DNA of 64,000 nucleotides from Megascapheus bottae. Lineage: Eukaryota; Chordata; Mammalia; Rodentia; Geomyidae. Location of the stretch: NCBI GenBank assembly GCA_024803745.1, contig JANJXV010000025.1:16943110-17007109 (forward strand), given 5' to 3'. Shown here piece by piece: positions 60,739-64,000 of this stretch. Every line of letters starts with the position of its first letter. Position 1 is the stretch's first letter. A model generated the notes under the pieces. It was not told the DNA's origin. It saw only the letters and a list, made by a program, of their open reading frames with translations, and made no database searches. A program made the translations under genes and the position numbers.

Positions 60739-61454
60739 CTGAAAAGCAAGGAAATTTCGTAGAGAGGGAAACAAACAAACAAAAAAAAAAACGTGAGGTA
60801 ATTGCATTACTAATGATTTTGACATTAAGTTTAATTGGAGAGATTTCAGTTTCCTTTCATAGTCCCTACTAGGAAAGTTACAGTGAGCATAATAGTGTCA
60901 GTAGGAACTACCAGTGGGTGGAAAGGACTAAGTCACTTTACAGTATGTTCAAATAAGCAGTTATTTAATATCAGAGTGCCAAAGGCATTTCCACTACTAC
61001 ATAAAATAGAATGGTCCCTGATCCATTATTGGATCAAGGTGCAAAGTATTTTTCTCAAAGGATGCCTGAAAGTGCAGTATCATAAAAGGTTCAAAGGATG
61101 GCTTGATGAGCTCAAAGGCCAGGCTACAGACCTTGCTGCATTAGCTGATTTCATTAGCCACATGGAGTTGTCTGTAACTGCTATTCTGGAGTGAGGTCAA
61201 AAAGGGTGCAGCCTGGCCCTAGGCCAGCACAACTGTCCCCTTCTCACAGGGAACCTATATAGTGTGTTCTGTTTTCTATCAACCGGTAAAGTCAATAGAC
61301 ACTTAGTATCTAGATGCTGATAAGTAATTATACAAGGAAAGGGAGGAAAAATATAAACAACAATAAAGCTGGGTTTTCACTAGTTTTGAAATTCATGGTA
61401 ATAAGAAGTCAAACTAGAATTTTCTCACCTAAGTTACAATTTGTGAATCAATTT

Positions 61455-61875
61455 CTTTATTTTTGTATCAATATTGGGGTTTGAACTCAGGGTCTGGTCA
61501 CTGTCCTTACCTTCTTCACTCAGGACTAGCTAGCACACAGCTCCACTTCTGAGTTAACTGGAGATGAATCTCATTGGGGGCTGGGGATGTGGCTTAGTGG
61601 TAGAGTGCTTGCACACATGAAGCCGCAGTAACACATACATAGAAAAATCTGAAAGTGCTCTGTGGCTCAAATGGTAGAGTGCTAGCTTTGAGCAAAAGCT
61701 CAGGGACAGTACCTCGGCCCTGAGTTCAAACCCAGGACTGGTCAAAATTTTATTAAAAAAAAAAAAAAAGTCTCATGGGGACATTGCCCAGTTTTGGTTT
61801 CGAACTGTGATCCTAAGATCCCAGCCTCTTAAGTAGCTAAGGACTACAGACTACTAGAGCCACCAGCTCTAGCTT
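61455..61875 (-). repeat. B1-headed SINE split by a plus-strand IDL-Geo SINE (61577-61770)
   Basis: The outer reverse element is 61455-61576 plus 61771-61875. The inner copy is flanked by tctcattgggg / tctcatgggg. Confidence 0.87.
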
Positions 61876-61971
61876 CAATTTTCTTTTCATAATATGTTTG
61901 TAAATATGAGACATTCAATACATGTGTTAAATGGAATCATGAAACTAGCAAATGGCTATGACTATTTTTTC

Positions 61972-62159
61972 CCCCCAGTCCTGGGGTTTATAGTCAGGGC
62001 CTGAGCACTGTCCTTGGGCTTTCCCAAGGCTAGAGCTCTACCACTTAAGCCTTAGCTCCACTTCCGGCTTTTTCTAGACATGTGGTAACAAGGAATCAAA
62101 CCTGGGTCTTCATACATGCTAGGCAAGCACTCTACCACTAGGCCAAACTCCTGGCCCTA
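61972..62159 (-). repeat. IDL-Geo type SINE
   Basis: Reverse copy; cttcatacatgctaggcaag, ggccaaactcctggcc. Confidence 0.88.
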
Positions 62160-62243
62160 GTAAATGGTTATAAGATCACTCATATTTTTCAATCAATCTT
62201 CTTTCTCTTATTTTCTTTCTCCTTTCTTAAAAAATTTCAACAT

Positions 62244-62371
62244 GGGGCTGGGATGTAGCTCAGTGGCAAAGCGCTTGCCTAGGAAGTGCAATGTCCTGGG
62301 TTCGATCCCCAGTGCCAAAAAAGAAAAGACAAAAAAAAAAAAATACAGTTAAAAAAAAAACTCAACAAAAA
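62244..62371 (+). repeat. Canonical ID element (tRNA-Ala derived), recent
   Basis: Head tagctcagtggcaaagcgct with a good A box, B box ggttcgatcccc, and no right module. It ends in an A-rich tail. The 16-bp duplication aaaatttcaacatggg lies at 62231-62246 and 62372-62387. This is a retroposed copy, not a functional tRNA gene. Confidence 0.93.
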
Positions 62372-62861
62372 AAAATTTCAACATGGGTAACTGCTTTATT
62401 TTCATACATAAATTATCTTAGAACAGTGATTCCCAGGAAGATATCTCAGCAGGTACCTACTGCCCTCAACAAAGCCTATTTTAAGTTTCCTGTATTTTTT
62501 TTCCAGTGTATATCATTAAGATTGCATCAAGGGTGTTCATCATAGTTATTTCAGATATGCACATACTGTGTTTTGATGCAACTACTAATCCTAAAAAATT
62601 TCATTCTACTGTACAGAGAAAAAACACTTCTACCCCACAAAAGTGGGATTTATGTGAATGAGTGAAATATAAGCAGAGGTAACATACATCTAATCCTCTG
62701 CCCCAGAGCAGGTTTTGTAGACTCTGTAGTTATTTTGAGAGTTAGTGCTATGATATATGTGTATATAACTAGCGGTACATGACTTGATATCTGCCATTTT
62801 TGCTCAGTCTTTGCTTAAGGCTAGCACTCAAACGGAACCACATTTCCACCTCCTTTATTTA

Positions 62862-63422
62862 TTTATTTATTTATTTAAAATTTATTGTTGGTCATGGGGC
62901 TTGAACTCTGGGCCTGGGTGCTGTCCCTGAGCTCTTCAGCTCAAGGCTATGGCCTTTCCCCTGAGCCACAGCGCCACTTCCTGTTTTCTAGTGGCTAACT
63001 GGAGAAAGAGTCTCACATTCTTCAGTGCCCAGGCTGGCTTTGAACCTCGATCTTCAGATCTCAGCTTCCTGAGTAGCTAGAATTACAGGTATGAGCCACT
63101 GCACCTGGCTATTATTTTTTTTGTAAATATTCATTGGCTGTATTAAGATAATTCATGTTGTAAAGCATGAACATCAGCACACTTGCACATGCATGCTCAT
63201 GTGCACGCTCGCGCACACACACACACAATTTTTTTGGCCAGTCCTGGGCCTTCAACTCAGAGCCTGAGCACTGTCCTTGGGTTTTCTCAAGGCTAGAGCT
63301 CTACCACTAGAGCCACAGCACCATTTCATGCTTTTTTTATATATGTGATGCCAAGGAATCGAACCCAGGTCATCGTGCATGCAAGACAAGCACTCTACCA
63401 CTAGGCCAAACTCCAGGCCCCT
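62862..63422 (-). repeat. B1-headed SINE (62883-63112) and IDL-Geo SINE (63229-63422)
   Basis: The first has a (TTTA)n tail. The second begins after a (CA)n run at 63213-63228. Confidence 0.87.
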
Positions 63423-63932
63423 CCACTCCCATTATTAATATATCTTGTTCCACTTAAACACTAAACAACTTAAGTGCTTTCTGTTGATAGGTTAATTCTT
63501 AACTTGTATCACCTAATACAGTATATTCCACTCCTACTAACTTTGTGGTTGTTTCCACTCTACAGATCTCCAAAGAAAAATTGGATTTAATTTGAAGTGC
63601 CTTTTTTCTCCTATTATTTTGAAGAGGTCATTTTTCATTATTTGAAATATACAAAACCTAACAACTGTTTCCAATGAGTCCTGCTGAGAAATCCAATGCA
63701 GAACACTCTATCTTAGAGATTTACTGCTTTTATTTATCAGACATATGGCAGACAGGATTTAAAAATATTTTTAATTTAAATTTATGTACTAGTTTTTGAC
63801 ATCACCAAACTTTTATTTTCTCAATGTAAGAATTTTATCCTTCAAGGCTAACAGTGGTAGTCTATTGGGTTGCCTGCCTACTATCTTCTTTTCCCCCTAT
63901 TTAGTAACAAGCAAAAAGCAACTTGAGCTTTT

Positions 63933-64000
63933 TTTTTTTTTTTTGGTCCATCTTGGGGACTGAACTCAGGGACTGAACACTGTTCCTAGGCTTTCCTCAA
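63933..64000 (-). repeat. SINE right module, cut by window end
   Basis: A T run, then ggtccatcttggggactgaa and ctcagggactgaacactgtt; the head lies outside. Confidence 0.75.

Larger units (their letters stand above)
60739..64000 (-). other. CSNK1G1: CSNK1G1 intron, 5' end outside window
   Basis: No exon matching the kinase N-lobe (P-loop, catalytic Lys) is visible. The content is SINEs plus unique AT-rich sequence. A 119-codon frame at 60835-61194 has no recognisable product. Confidence 0.7.

Noticed and set aside
62244..62330. Functional tRNA-Ala gene
   Set aside because: It has A and B boxes but lacks a foldable complete tRNA and has an A tail and target duplication; it is an ID retroposon.

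Overview
This is a rodent nuclear genomic window that matches the mammalian SNX22 - PPIB - CSNK1G1 block (human 15q22.31). The genes are spliced with GT-AG introns (one GC-AG), there are two CpG-rich promoters, and the introns are dense with SINEs. The commonest SINE has a tRNA-Ala/ID-like head joined to an unrelated right module. That matches what I recall of IDL-Geo, a SINE restricted to Geomyoidea (kangaroo rats, pocket mice, pocket gophers). The host is therefore probably a geomyoid rodent; I cannot name the species.

Layout. Positions 1-9200 are intergenic, with SINEs, old MIR and LINE pieces and about 1.2 kb of unassigned sequence at 7300-8485. SNX22 (+) has seven coding exons at 9515-12313 and encodes a complete 192-residue PX-domain protein. 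PPIB (-) has five coding exons at 12983-18476 and encodes a complete 216-residue ER cyclophilin B. The two genes converge, with 669 bp between their stop codons. The PPIB CpG promoter lies at 18477-18960. About 3 kb of repeats and an LTR-like stretch separate it from the end of CSNK1G1. CSNK1G1 (-) fills 21.95-64 kb. Its probable 3'UTR (about 5.6 kb, without SINEs) is followed, going upstream, by eight constitutive coding exons, one 111-nt cassette exon and one 24-nt microexon, ending with the exon at 60587-60738. The exons for the first 98 or so residues (P-loop, catalytic lysine) lie beyond position 64000.

The three genes are neighbours by mammalian synteny, not an operon. SNX22 is an endosomal phosphoinositide-binding sorting nexin, PPIB an ER proline isomerase, and CSNK1G1 a membrane-anchored CK1-gamma kinase. 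I reconstructed all three from splice sites and reading-frame continuity. All exon phases close exactly, and total lengths agree with the mammalian proteins as I remember them.

The best second-look items are the CSNK1G1 microexon next to its palmitoylation cysteines, the two composite SINE families that share one right-hand module, several nested SINE insertions with clean target duplications, a GC-AG intron in SNX22, a ZNF143-type motif in the PPIB promoter, and an unidentified intronic reading frame at 37137-37601. I found no novel multi-gene system, CRISPR array or functional tRNA gene.
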